The position numbers were made by a program, and so were the translations under genes. Below the pieces are notes generated by a model, which saw only the letters and a list, made by a program, of their open reading frames with translations, was not told the origin of the DNA and made no database searches. A DNA stretch of 64,000 bases from Cryptomeria japonica. Lineage: Eukaryota > Streptophyta > Pinopsida > Cupressales > Cupressaceae. Location of the stretch: positions 528,918,291-528,982,290 of the forward strand of contig NC_081409.1 of assembly GCF_030272615.1 (NCBI RefSeq), in the 5' to 3' direction. Positions 44,054 to 55,857 of the stretch are shown piece after piece (position 1 is the first letter of the stretch; each line of letters starts with the position of its first letter).

Positions 44054-46544
44054 TAAACTAGAAGGTTTAGCCTGATCTTCACCAACTATTCTTCTCCTTA
44101 GCTGGTAACTACATTTGACTTGAGCTACCATAGCAGTTGTTATCTAGGCAATCTCTTGATTAGAGGATCTTCTTAAAGACACAATGTCTTCTCCTTGTTT
44201 AGAATTACATGCTTCGTCATCAACACATAATTCTTCATCAGGAAAAAATTTGTTGATGGTATGATTCATTCATTTGCCTCTTATAATCCACATCCAAGTC
44301 TTGAGCCTCGGTATCACCCTCAAACTTTTCCTTTTCTTCTTCTTTTATATCGCTCTTGGTAGAAATGAATTGTGCAACTGCACAATACTCAGGAAAATGA
44401 GGTGATTGGCAAGCAATGCACCAAGGTGTATCTTCAACAACATTCATTGTATGTTTTTACAATGGGTTAGGGTTTTTTTGTTGCTGAACTAGTTTCCCAT
44501 CCTTCCAATTCATGTTCTAAGGATGATCCTGTAACCTTGGAGGTCTATTAAATTTTTTGTTTTGTTGCTTTTCTGGCACAACACCCCTATTTTTTTTTGC
44601 AATAGATAACTTAAGATCTTTCAAGGTGGTAAGCACCTTATACCATTTATCTTCTTCATTTGGCTTCAGTCCCAAAGGATTTTCCATGTTAACTTTTACG
44701 ACCTTAGAGAACCTGGGGTCTTCTCTTATCCCAAGTTTTCCTGAAGCTCTCCTATTTCCTTCAACATTAATGGCAATGTTGAATGCATCTCTCATATTTT
44801 GAGGCTCCTTATCTCTCAAAATATATACCATTTTAGCATCAAATGCATTTATATAAGTGGTCATACAAACATTATCATCTAGCCGCAGAACTTGAAATAA
44901 CATTCATAGCTTTTTGAAATCTGATATTGAAATCAATGACAATTTCATTTGGTGATTTATTGATATTATTGAACTCATTTAACATGAAACTCAAATTAGT
45001 TTTATCACCATATCGCTCCTTGAAACTGTATTCAAATTCCTTACAAGAACTAATGCTTGCATTTAGTAACCCTCTGTACCAATCCCTGGCATCTTCACTC
45101 AAAGATTGCAGAAAAAGTTTCATAAAAACATCTTCATGCTCCACTTCATAATCATTTTAATTTATCTGTGAAAGCTCTCAGATGTTCCTCACCCATGATA
45201 GTATTATTTCATGCAAACTTATTTATCCTATCCCTCAACTCATTTGGGATTATATTAGGATACCCTGGTATCCCATCGAAACACAATTGCATATACCTTT
45301 CCAGATAGATAGGTCTTCTTTGGAATTGCCCAAGAGCGGCTTGTCCTGCAACATTTTTAATTGTATCATTTCCAATCATTCTTGTCCTTGTACTAGTCCT
45401 GGCAGCAACTCCAAACCTTTGAGTACCTTGGACAACTTGAGCTGGGGTACTCATACTAATACTTGGCACAATTATGGGAGTCGAACCTAAAACAGCCTAG
45501 GAGTTAGATGGACCAGTGGTGAAGGAAGCATCATTCAATGATGACATCTTCAGGAAACCAATTTTTCTTTTCATTTCTACTATTGAAGCTTCCATCTCAA
45601 TTCTCTTTAACTCTTTTGCAAGAATCTCAGCTTCTATCCTGGCCCTTTTGAATTCATCATCTATTTGAGACAATTTGTGGCCTAAATCCAGGTCAGTGGG
45701 AACCTTTTGGTCACCTATTTTGACATCGGACACCTTTTTCTTTGTCTAACTTGGGAATCTGGGGGTTTAATTGAGTTGGAATAATTAACTTTTGGCTATC
45801 ATCCAGGCTCCTAGAATTTCCTTGTACAGTATGTTTGGACTTCTTGTCTACAATTTCTCTTAAGACTAGACCTTCAACACTCAGCTTAACCAGCTCATGA
45901 ATCATAGCCTTGAATGTAGCTAATTGCCTCAATGGGCTATCCCTTTCAATTATTGCATCTATAACTTCAGACTCCTCCTTTTCTCTTCTTTTTCTTAAAT
46001 CAATTTGTTGTTGGAGTTCTTTCCTTAATACACTTATATCTCCAAAAACTTCCTCAGGATCTGGCAAAGTTATTTCGGATCCAGAAGTATCATCTAAATC
46101 AATTAAGTTAGCATCACCCTATTCTTGAGTTGATTCAACATTATCAGGAAGTTTTATTCTGGAGCCAAGAGGAAGAGGTACACGAGTGACATGTTCTTGG
46201 TGACTTCTACTTCTACTTCGGCCTCTCTTCTTTTCCAAATATTGAGCTTGAGTAACCTCTTTATTTTGTTGTTGTACTTCTTCTGGTACAGGTGTATCAA
46301 ACAAAGAATCACAAAACCCCATGCTATCTAATTATGAACTCTTAGAAGAAGTGGTATGAACTTCAGAAATAGGATGTAAGGATGACTTAATCACATTTTG
46401 ATGCATAGGTTTCCATGACAAGGGAGCATTAATTCTTTCTATGTTTCTTCTCCCTGCCATTCTTGACGTAACTACGGGAAGTTATTCTAATCCTTCTTCA
46501 GGATGTAACCGCATATAACCTCTGGTGTTCTTCCATTTACTCAT
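44054..46544 (-). pseudogene. gag: gag of giant Ty3 element
   Basis: From an ATG at 46,544 (MSKWKNTRGYMRLH) leftward. N-terminal charged region with RGRSRSRSH near 46,220 and coiled-coil-like Glu/Lys/Arg segments (RKELQQQIDLRKRREKEESEV; RARIEAEILAKELKRIEMEA). Then a retrotransposon gag domain at about 45,300-44,700 (EHEDVFMKLFLQSLSEDARDWYRGLL, FEYSFKERYGDKTNL, IVIDFNIRFQKAM, MRDAFNIAINVE), and a CxxCxxxHxxxxC finger (CIACQSPHFPEYC) at about 44,420. Numerous stops and some frame changes (for example near 46,119, 45,711, 45,495, 44,880 and 44,515). The protein runs into the Copia-4 insertion at 44,053 and continues at 38,003. Confidence 0.82.
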
Positions 46545-46883
46545 AGTGATAAGGTCCTTCAAAGATTTACTCAAAATATTCGAAACACATACACTGGCAC
46601 AAAGATTTTCAGAGTCGCCACCCGAGTTGGCTTCAGGATACAGAATAGAACAGTATTCAGTGTTCTTTTGAAAGAAATTTATGAACCTTGTTCACAAATA
46701 AGAAAATCCTTTAACATAATATAGAACACCTTTCCAGTCAAGAACACCAAATTGAAAAACAAAACACAGACACAACCTTCAAGTCACAGGAATGCGATAT
46801 ATTCTAATGCAAATCTCTCAATATGGATAACACAACTAATATGATGCATTAATCTTTTCTAACTAGATATTTCAGATAACTCT
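46545..46883 (-). other. Leader of giant Ty3 element, with a second PBS-like motif
   Basis: Non-coding leader. TGGCGACTCTG (minus) at 46,610-46,620 closely resembles the true PBS TGACGACTCTG at 46,890-46,900 but lies 280 bases further in. Confidence 0.6.
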
Positions 46884-46900
46884 TCGCAGCAGAGTCGTCA
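46884..46900 (-). other. Primer-binding site of giant Ty3 element
   Basis: The minus strand reads TGACGACTCTGCTGCGA, four bases after the LTR end. It resembles the TGGCGACTC-type sites of Tat elements, with one A for G. Confidence 0.7.
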
Positions 46901-46904
46901 TTTT

Positions 46905-48209
46905 TGTTGGTTCCTCAAAATGGGGTTTACACTGCAAGCATACATAAACCAAGCCGGTTCTTAAGATTTATCAAAGGAGGAGCCATTTCTGACTATTTAA
47001 AATCTTCAAGGACTTGGACCAACATATGACAAGGATTTCAAAAATCCTTCTACACTTTGGGCTCTACAAAACTCTGGAGGGTGATCCTTTGATGAATTTA
47101 TAATATTTGTACCATACTTATACTTTCATCAAATTTAAGCAAAAAATCTCAAACACATGCTCAACAACAAGGAGAATTCTCAAGGGTGGCTAATCCTCCA
47201 GTGATCCTCAACCCAGATGGAGCTTTGAGATGGACAAAACATACAACAATACATATAAGATATCGTGCCTTTTTATTATAATTAATTATGTAGCAAACAT
47301 AGGTGAATAGATCACATAAATGATTATAAGGATTCATAATAAACTATGATCAGTGTCTCCTTCCATTGGGTGATTGATTTCGGTATACATAAATGAACTG
47401 TAATAGAACTTAGTCTAATAGCATTTAGGTTTTGAAAAAACATTGCCTTACAACATTTTTCCTCGGTAACCCCGATTTAAACTACTTATCAAATCCAAGC
47501 ACAAGTCCTATTCTTTTGTAATTTTGTTTGAGCATTTTAATTAATCCCTTAGATCAAAGCAAGAATAGAAAATACATACACCATAATAGTGCACTGAATG
47601 AAAAAAATCCTTGACCACATTTCACTCAAAAGACAATAAAATTGCACAACGGAGAGAACTAAATCAAAATTATATTTCCTTTCAATTCATTATGGTTTTT
47701 TTGTCACAAAGATCATATACATATAATTCTTTCAAGCACCTACATGAAAACACTGACCTAAGACTCTTATCTATTTCTATCTGGAAATCCTTACACTTGC
47801 TCACTTTCTATCAATACTTGTTACAGGAACCACCTGACTCTGAATTTTTTTTAAAAATACTAAGTACAGAGATCAAATTTGGAACCCTGTCTCCTGGCCT
47901 TGAATTTCATTTTATAGAAAATAAGGGAGCAAACAAGCTACGGGCCAAAAGGACATCTGCCATTTAGAAAATGACCGTTACCTCCAAACTTGTTACAAAA
48001 GATTCCATTTAAGTAATGCCATAACCAGGATAAAAATATATGTAACTGATTCATCATAGCACTCTAAGCTTTTCCTTTTCCTTTTACTATTGCCGATGAA
48101 GCTTTGAAGGGGGGCCACTTCTTCAGTTGCTCACATCCTAAAAAGTAACCATTGCGTAGAGCCAAAACCATCTACTAGGCTTCCACATCACATAGTTAGT
48201 TAACTAACA
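46905..48209 (-). repeat. 5' LTR of giant Ty3 element, also abutting 3' ORF copy C
   Basis: 1,305 bp, TGTTAG...CCAACA, about 92% identical to 17,804-19,111. On its left is PBS plus gag; on its right, where outside flank is expected, is the 3' end of another copy of the 3' ORF. It therefore behaves as both a 5' and a 3' LTR. TATA at 47,910-47,916. Confidence 0.88.
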
Positions 48210-50931
48210 AGTTGATGTCCTCATTCATTCATCCAAGTACATATTTTCCCACTCCACATATTCTTCTTCTGACAGCTATTTGAAAAGCATGACCTCATCA
48301 GCCTTGGTCCTATAAGGAGTATATTTGACCGCCACCTGGTTCGCCTCCCTCTCAAAAAATTTAAAAAATGTTTTGGTATGTATTATTTTATCCATGTTGT
48401 CTTCCAGCATGCTAGTATCCAAATCATCGCAGATCATATCCACCTGAGTGTTAATAGCTCTTTTTGCTTCTTCCTTCCATGTCTGCAGAGTTTTAATTTC
48501 TCCACTTTCATTTTCAATGCTAGGCAAAAATGTCTCATTCATTTCACTGAAAGCTCTCATCAACTCTCTTATCTTTCTCTCTATATTATTTGGCAACATT
48601 TGGGCCTCTTGCATTGACTTTACCAACAGGTAGGTGGGTTCAAGTGGTGATGGCTTCTCAGCATGGTATTTTGAGACCATCGACATTATTCTGAGCTCAT
48701 TTCCCCTCTGTAACCAGTTTGTGAATAACGAGATTGCTACCTCTTTTTTCTCTATCAAAATCTAAATAGTATTAAATAATAAAGAATATAAAGAATGCAC
48801 ACTATTCAACCTATTATTTACTTTCTCATTTAAGTGAATCAAAACATAGCTAACTATTTCCCTCTACTTACTAGCAGATTGATCCTTTGACTCCTTTATC
48901 TTTTTATCCAACTCATCAATCCTTTCTAAAATTTGAGCTCTAGTTGGGTTAGTAGATCGCGTGGGTTCAGGCTCATCAACAATATACAGAACTAGCGATA
49001 TTATAGGAGCATCAGTCTCACTATCTAACTGGGTTGTTGTACCTATATGTGAGACTGGTGGGGACTTGGATTTTGATGGGACCAATGCAATGGCAAGGGC
49101 TGAAGAAGATGCTCCTGGCTATCTTTGCTCAAGAAGTTGTACTTTTGTTTGTAATTCCACATATTTCTATTGAACTATATTATAATCATGAAAAAGCTTT
49201 TCAAACTTATTCATTAACTCTTGCTTCTCCTTACCCTCTCTCTTTGCAGTTTCATGATCTAACTTGGTTGTATCAGCAACCAACTTTGTAGCTTTGACAA
49301 TTGATGTATCAAAAGCTCTCTTTATGATGAGGCCTCCTTTCAAATTTGGATTTATATCACTAACATAAGGCCTCCCAAGCCCTTGCTGTAGTGACCATAT
49401 TGCTAACGTTGCATGATCGTCTATAAAGTATGATCCCTTGAATGCTAACCTTGCTTCCTCCTCTGAGTTGAATCATTGGCCTCTTTCTTTTCTGATTTTA
49501 TCAAATGCCACCACATTAGCTATATCCCAATCAGGCAGAATCAAGATACCGACCTATTTTACAATCTTTTTGCCTTCATATATTGTGATTGCCTTGAATT
49601 CTTCCATCATCTCAGTCTTGACCTCTTCCTAATTCTCATGGTCAGACCTATCCAACCTTTGTGCAATTCTCTGGGCACTTCTCTTCCTGTACTCATCAAC
49701 TTTCACTTTCCACATCATTTGAAGGAAATTCGGGCTCTTAACAAAAGCTTCATCTTTAATAAATTTCTCACATGCCTCTTTTCTAGCATCCCTGAATGCT
49801 CTTCCTTGAATGTCTAGAGGTGTGATGTCAAACTCTAGAGTAGGTGGTACAGGAGGGATACCAATTTGCATTTCTGCATTTGTAACTTCCACAGTGTCTA
49901 CATCATGTCATTATTCAATTTGCTTATCCCCTCCTTATTCTTCAAATTGTACTAGCGGTGAAAAGGGGATATGTGGTGGTGAGGGGCTTCTATTTGAATC
50001 ATCTAGATCAATGATATGGATTCCTTTCAAAGGTCTAACATGCATCCCTGAAGTTGGTTCTTCTCTCATTATTTTCTTTCTTTTCCTCCTCACCAACTTT
50101 CCACTGTCACTACCACTATCCTCTTCACTACTTTCCTCATCCCTCACTCTTTTTATTACAATACTTCCCTTTGGAGGACGCTCATAACTAGGTCGAGTCT
50201 CCTCTTATCCATCTATTTTGTGAGGTAGAGGAGGAGGGGGGCCAAGTTGTTTCATCCTCATTTGTTGAAACAAAGTTGTATTGTCAAGTGGAAAGGGTGT
50301 AAGTTGTTGTACACACCTCCTCTCAACCTGTTTGCCATGAATTTCCTCAAGCTTCATTCTCTTCTCTTTCAAAGCAAGAATTAACTCATCAAAAATATTC
50401 ACAACAAAATCAACTTTAGCAGAGAAAAGGTTGAAGGCTCTCAGTGGATCATAATTTGGATCTATTTTCTATATAATCGCCCATAGTTTTCTGAAAGCTA
50501 TCCACTTCTCCTTCTTCCAATCCTGAATAGAAAAATCAAACTCGTTTCTGATTACATCTTTGAGGAAGTGGTGTTCATGGGGTAGTGCAATTCCTTTTAT
50601 TCTTTGTCTAAAAATGTTATAGAACCCCTCTGGGTCACCGTGCCTAGCTACACTAACTCCCAAGTAATATGGTGCAAAAAGTTTGTCAAAATGCACATGC
50701 CCTCCTTTCTGGATTCCAAAGTAGGGGATAGTAGTGTAATCAGGGAAGATAGTTCCTTTGCCCCTGCCCTTCAAATCCTTATCCTGGATACAAAAAATTT
50801 GCCAAATTACTTCAACAAATCTAAGTCTGAATGGGACATTGAATGGCAATACATGAGGTTGTCCTAGGAAACCATAATTTCTAAAGACAATGTTGACCGG
50901 GTAAGGAATGATATTACCCCAATTATGATCT
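48210..50931 (-). pseudogene. 3' ORF family, copy C (C-terminal two thirds)
   Basis: Colinear with copy A (19,112-21,830) at roughly 91% identity by eye, including flanking LTR. Recognisable segments: LEEIHGKQVERRCVQQLTPFP, RDEESSEEDSGSDSGKLVRRKR, FLQMMWKVKVDEYRKRS, KIRELMRAFSEMNETFLPSIENESGE, VAVKYTPYRTKADEVMLFK. Many stops and small frameshifts. Homology to copy A ends abruptly at 50,931 (…AATTATGATC), so the N-terminal third was lost at a breakpoint. Confidence 0.75.
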
Positions 50932-50960
50932 TACCAAAGAGTCTTCCCTTCATTCTCCTT

Positions 50961-51741
50961 TGTCGGAATAGTTGTCCTAATCTTGTATGTGATCCTAATT
51001 GTGTCGGTGTCGGCATAAGGTATTCCAACAAGCAAGAAGTCAGAATAGTTTGGTCTATCGGTATAGTGAAAATTGGTCATTCCGCGTTTAGTAGCTACCC
51101 TGATACACAACCTTGGTCTCCTGGTCGGCAAAAGTTATTCCGATGCAATAATATCGGAGTAGTTAGTTCTATCGGTATAACACAAACCTATTACTCTACC
51201 TTTATCGTCTATTCTGATGTGTAGCTTGCTTTGTTATTCAGCTTAGCTATCTCAATCCGATAGAACACAATAGAAGCTCCACACGACCCGACATCGGCCT
51301 GACTTATGCCAATAGAAAATTTCATTCACGTGACTTGGTATCATCCTAGCCATTCCAATATGATCACTTCACCTACATAACACATGATTGATATAGCTAT
51401 CCCAATCTGATCACTTTAGCAGCACAACACATGATCAGTATAGTGAGGTTTTGCCGATATACAAAAATTGTAATTTTCACAACTACTGGCTTCAGGACAT
51501 CCAACAGGAACTTCATAGACACTTCATATGACATTGTGGGAGTCTGCAACTTCATAGTTGATCTCTTCTACTACATCTGCCATCTTCATCAACCTGATCA
51601 CTATGATCTCTGCAAGTCTCTCCAACTTATGACATCAATCAACCTGATCACTACCTTCAACCTGATCACAACAACTCTTTTTTAACTTCATCAACCCTGC
51701 ACACACACATGTTGACATCAATGACAACCTCAATGCCAACA
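50961..51741 (-). repeat. LTR-like block, TGTTGG...CCGACA
   Basis: 781 bp. Starts (minus) TGTTGGCATTGAGG at 51,741 and ends at 50,961 (plus TGTCGG), giving near-perfect terminal inverted hexamers. It abuts the chromovirus RT frame at 51,743 and the 3' ORF copy C breakpoint at about 50,931. No target duplication (TCCTT versus AGACC) and no convincing PBS or polypurine tract. Contains a TCAACCTGATCAC motif repeated at 51,592-51,670. No gene. Confidence 0.45.
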
Positions 51742-51742
51742 A

Positions 51743-53816
51743 GACCCTAAGAAGGTAAGAGCAATTGTTTAATGGCCTACACTAGAAAGCATTGGAGAGG
51801 TTAGATCATTTCATGGATTGGCTAGTTTCTACCAAAAGTTTATCAGGAATTTTAGTTTAGTTTGTAGCCCTATGACTGAGACAATGAGAGGAGATGGGAA
51901 AGAATTCAAGTGGACAGTCGGAGCAAATAAGAGTTTTGAATTATTGAAGTAGAACATGACTAAGCAGCCTGTGTTAGCTTTATTGGATTTCAAAAAAGTA
52001 TTTCAAGTAGGCTATGATGCAACTGGGAATGCAATTGGAGCCATGTTAAGTCAGGAAGGGAGAGCAGTAGCTTATTTCAGTGAGAAGTTGAATGATGCAA
52101 GAAGGAGATATTCAGTGTATGATCAGGAATTTTATGCCATAGTTAAAGCCTTGAAGAAGTGGAGACATTACATGTTGCCTAAGGAGTTTGTGTTGTATAC
52201 TGATCATCAAGCCTTACAGTATTTGAAAAATCAGAATAAGTTGAATCACATACATATGAGATGGGTAGGGTTTTTGCAGAGTTACACCTTTGTGTTGAAG
52301 CATAGAAGTGGAAAATCAAACAAAGTTGTTGATGCATTGAATAGAAGAAGAAGTTTGTTGGCCGAGATGAGAGTGACAATATTAGGATTTGAGGAATTGA
52401 AGACCTTGTATGATGATGACCCAGATTTTGCAGAACCTTGGAAAGAATGTAGAGTACTAGTTATGGTAGATATAAGTAAGTGGTTGGATTATTTCATTCA
52501 GGATGGGATGTTATTCAGAGGAGTTCAGTTGTACATACTTAAGAGTTCTATGAGGGAGAATTTGGTAAAGGAGAACCATAATGGAGGATTAGTCGGACAC
52601 TTTGGTATTGACAAAATAGTAGCATTGGTGAGTGAACATTACTTTTGGCCTCAGATTCATTAGGATGTCAGGAAATTTATGCAGATCTGTAGAGTTTGTC
52701 AGGTTGCAAAAGGTAGTAGTCAGAATGTGGGACTGTATAAGCCTTTGACAATACCAGAGAGACCTTGGGAGGACATAAGCATGTATTTCATACTTGGATT
52801 ACCTAAGACACATAGAGGGAATGATTCTATATTTGTGGTGGTAGATAAACTCTCAAAGATGGCTCATTTCATACCTTGTAAGAAGACATCAAATGCAGTG
52901 CATATAGCTAACTTATTTTTCAAGGAAGTGGTGAGATTACATGGATTACCTAAGAGCATAGTTTCAGACACAGACACTAAGTTTGTTGGTTATTTTTGGA
53001 AAACACTTTGGAAAAAGATTAATATGGATTTGAAATTTAGTTTTACTTTTCACCCACAAACTGATGGACAAACAGAGGTAGTAAACAAGAGTTTGGGAAA
53101 TTTTTTGAGATGCTTAGTTGGAGAGAACATTGAAAGTTGGGATTTGATTCTTGCACAAGCAGAGTTTGCCTACAATGATTCAGTGAATGGGAGTACTGGA
53201 AGAATGCCTTTTGAGATTGTTATCGAAGCCTACCCTAGAGGTATATCAGAATTGAAAAATATCAGTAATGAAGACAAGTGAAGTGCAGAAGTAGAAGAAT
53301 TTGCAAATCAAATGAAGGCCTTACATATTTAGGTTAAACAATAATTGGAGGATATGAACAACAAATATAAGGAAAAATCAAATGAGAAGAGAAGACATAA
53401 GGAATTTTAAGTTGGTAATGAAGTGATGGTGTACCTGAGGAAGGAAATATTTCTAGTCGGAACCTATAACAATTTGCAGATGAGAAAGTTTGGGCCTTGC
53501 AAGATCTTGAGGAAATTTAGTTTTGAAAATGCATTTGAAATGGAGCTACCAGATAGTTTGAGTATTTCACCTATAGTCAACGTTGCAGATCTACATCGGT
53601 ATCATGAATTAGAATTTAGTGAAGATAGTATTGCAAAATTGGAGAAGCAGTTGCCCCAGAAGGAGCTTGATCAGATTGAAGATGTTTTGGACAGTAGGAT
53701 TGGGCGTAGTACCTGAAGCAGTCAGTACAAGGAGTACCTTGTGAAATGGAAGGACAGACCAGTTGAAGATTCATCTTGGATTTCTCAGGAAAAGGTGGAC
53801 TACCTTCATTTCCTCT
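51743..53816 (+). pseudogene. pol: Chromovirus (Ty3) pol remnant: RT end, RNase H, integrase, chromodomain
   Basis: One frame runs from GACCCTAAGAAGGTAAGAGC at 51,743 to about 53,816. RT thumb (IGEVRSFHGLASFYQKFIRNFS), RNase H (VGYDATGNAIGAMLSQ, AVAYFSEKLNDARRRYSVYDQEFYAIV, YTDHQALQYL), integrase zinc segment (CRVCQVAKG) and core. The first catalytic Asp is Tyr (ISMYFILGLP), the second (SDTDTKF) and Glu (GQTEVVNKS) are kept. Then a chromodomain (QYKEYLVKWKDRPVEDSSWISQE) at about 53,720-53,800. At least seven nonsense codons but no frameshift in about 2.07 kb. 5' half missing. Confidence 0.9.
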
Positions 53817-54294
53817 GACCCCAGCAAAGTGAGGGACTCACTTTTCAACAACCCTGGATCTCAGATGCAGGAGCATCCTCAGTTCTTGGCAATCTTGCAT
53901 CAACCAAAACATTTCTTTCCAGTTTGTTTTTTGTATTACAGTTTCAGCATTTCCTCATGCATTTTCTTGCATTTGCTCATCGGATCTTGCGAAGCTGGAT
54001 TTTGCTTCTAAACATGATTATCTTCCTTTTTCCTATACCAAGGGATGTTTGGATCATTTTCCAGCAAGTTATTGCTTCTATATTCTGAGACAATTTTCTG
54101 TCTTAGAACACTAGAACTGCTTGGACCTATTTGCTATTGGTGAATCTTATGGATCCTTTCCTTAGCTTACGGAGGCCCATTTCATTATTTCCAGCATTCC
54201 TTGGCATGTGGCCGACCTTCCCTCAATGATGTCTTTCCAACTTGTCAATGATGTCTTTCCCCTTGTCATTGCCAACAATATGGTATGTTGCTAG
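53817..54294 (+). other. Downstream of chromovirus pol, up to Copia-2 insertion
   Basis: Non-coding. The last ~25 bases before the Copia-2 insertion can be read as QYGMLL and continue across the insertion as GCNFCKDVGG, resembling the end of a Ty3 protease; this suggests the right-edge Ty3 element may begin here, but the match is short. A TCAATGATGTCTTTCC direct repeat is present at 54,220-54,262. Confidence 0.4.
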
Positions 54295-55793
54295 TGTTGG
54301 CATTTCAATAGAAAGGAGATTGTTGATATTCATTAAGGATATTGAGAAGGTTGTTGAAGATTATTGATATAACTGAAAAAGGATGATAACTATCTTTATA
54401 ACATTATTTTGTCATTGATGTCAAGAAATTGATTTTCTGATTCAGTATGATGTTGCCATATCTTGAGAAGATTGATTTGAAGAGAATTAAGTGGTCGGTA
54501 AAAGACACAGAAAGAATGTGATGAATAAGGGGAGAAATAAGTTATTCAATGGGCAACTATTACGGAGTTAGACAATGATGAGATCATGATGTTTAGATTG
54601 TTTTGATATCCTACATATGTTGATTGATTGTAAGGTTAATACTATACTATGTCACCGAGAAAAGAATCTAGTCGGTAAACCCTAAGGTTATTGATATCGG
54701 TTAATGAAGGCGGAATGTCTACCGAGTAAAGTTTTGTATTTACCGAGTTGCAACCAAGCTATGACAGAGCGCATTGGATGAATACAAGCATTATTTAATG
54801 AAGGACAATGATGAGTTGGAGTTGATTAAATGATTGGTATGTTGCACATGAAGTTTGTTAAGGATCTATGGCAATGGAAGATCGACAGGAAGATCTACAA
54901 TGCAGATTGAACCGCAATAACCTTGTGCAAGTTCCAAGAAATGTATGCAAGTCTCGAGGCAAGGTAAAACGTTTTCAAATCGAAAGATGCATTGAACCTA
55001 GTCAAGATTGAAGATCTGATGAATATGATTGATCATGAGAAATGTGATCAAGGAGATTAAGCGGTTAGCAATTGTTTATAAATAAGAAATTATTGATGAA
55101 CAATGTATGCGGGCAAGTGTAAGGACAGGGATGCTACATAGTGATTACCGAGCATAGAAGCTTGAAGAACTATTTGAATAACAGAGTAGGAAGCCCAGCA
55201 AAGGGACAAGATAAGTCCTATGACAAGATTGTTTTGAGAAAATAGGAATCTGCTTTAGCATTTTAGATGTGAAGTTGCAGATATATTTTTATTACTGTTA
55301 TTTTGTAAGTGACAGAAAATCTCTTAACCGAGTGGACTGAACAGTCTTATTTGTAAACCCTCTAGCAAGGTAACATTCTAAATGAGTGTTTGAAATCCTT
55401 TGACAAGGTCACTTCTAACAAAGTGAAGATCCTAACAGATCTGAGGGAAATCCCTTAACCGGGTCACATCTAGCAATGTGTTTGTAATCTTTAACAAGAT
55501 TTGCTTTTAACCAAGCATACTCTAGAAGAGTATATTTCTTAGTGGGTCTAAAATCCCACAGTGGTTTTTCCCTATTTGGGTTTCCACGTTAAATCTGGTG
55601 TTATATGTGTTATGATGATTATGTGTTTATGAGTTAGCATGTTTAGCAGTTTTTGGTTATATTGCTGAAGCATAAGTTACCGAAGTTGAATCTGTTGATT
55701 TTATGAAAGTTTAAGTTTGTATGATTCACCCCCCCCCCTCTCATCTTGTTAGCTATTGGCATATGTACTTCACAATTAGTATTAGAACTATCA
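54295..55793 (+). repeat. 5' LTR of Copia-2
   Basis: TGTTGGCATTTC...AACTATCA. Contains TATA box (55,077), a degenerate CTAACA/CTAGCA-type tandem at about 55,325-55,540, the GTGGTTTTTCCCTATTTGGG / TTTCCACGT block and a C-tract at about 55,730-55,738. Confidence 0.96.
55077..55084 (+). promoter_or_regulatory. TATA box of Copia-2 5' LTR
   Basis: TATAAATA at about 780 bp into the LTR, preserved in the 3' LTR at 61,280-61,287. Likely U3 promoter. Confidence 0.6.
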
Positions 55794-55795
55794 AT

Positions 55796-55807
55796 TGGTA
55801 TCAGAGC
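55796..55807 (+). other. Primer-binding site of Copia-2 (Met-tRNA)
   Basis: TGGTATCAGAGC two bases after the LTR, the canonical Copia site. Confidence 0.95.
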
Positions 55808-55857
55808 TTTGGACTCCAGAAGAAAAGTTTAAAGGTACTTGAGGCAAAGATCCGAAG

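Larger units (their letters stand above)
17804..48209 (-). mobile_element. Giant Ty3 (Tat/Ogre-like) element with plant-type RNase H before RT and a long 3' ORF; three nested insertions
   Basis: LTRs at 46,905-48,209 (5') and 17,804-19,111 (3'), both TGTTAG...CCAACA on the minus strand and about 92% identical by eye, enclose gag, protease, RNase H, RT, RNase H, integrase, spacer and a ~1,200-codon ORF, all on the minus strand. Removing the insertions 22,751-25,458, 29,142-35,617 and 38,004-44,053 with one target duplication each leaves about 15.1 kb. Coding segments rejoin across each insertion: RT across 29,137/35,618, gag-protease across 38,003/44,054, and the 3' ORF across 22,750/25,459. 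All enzyme domains carry inactivating changes. Confidence 0.82.

Noticed and set aside
54270-54294. Confident call that Copia-2 lies inside the protease of the right-edge Ty3 element
   Set aside because: Only a six-residue match (QYGMLL) joins across the insertion, and the preceding sequence cannot be read as protease. Kept as a suggestion only.
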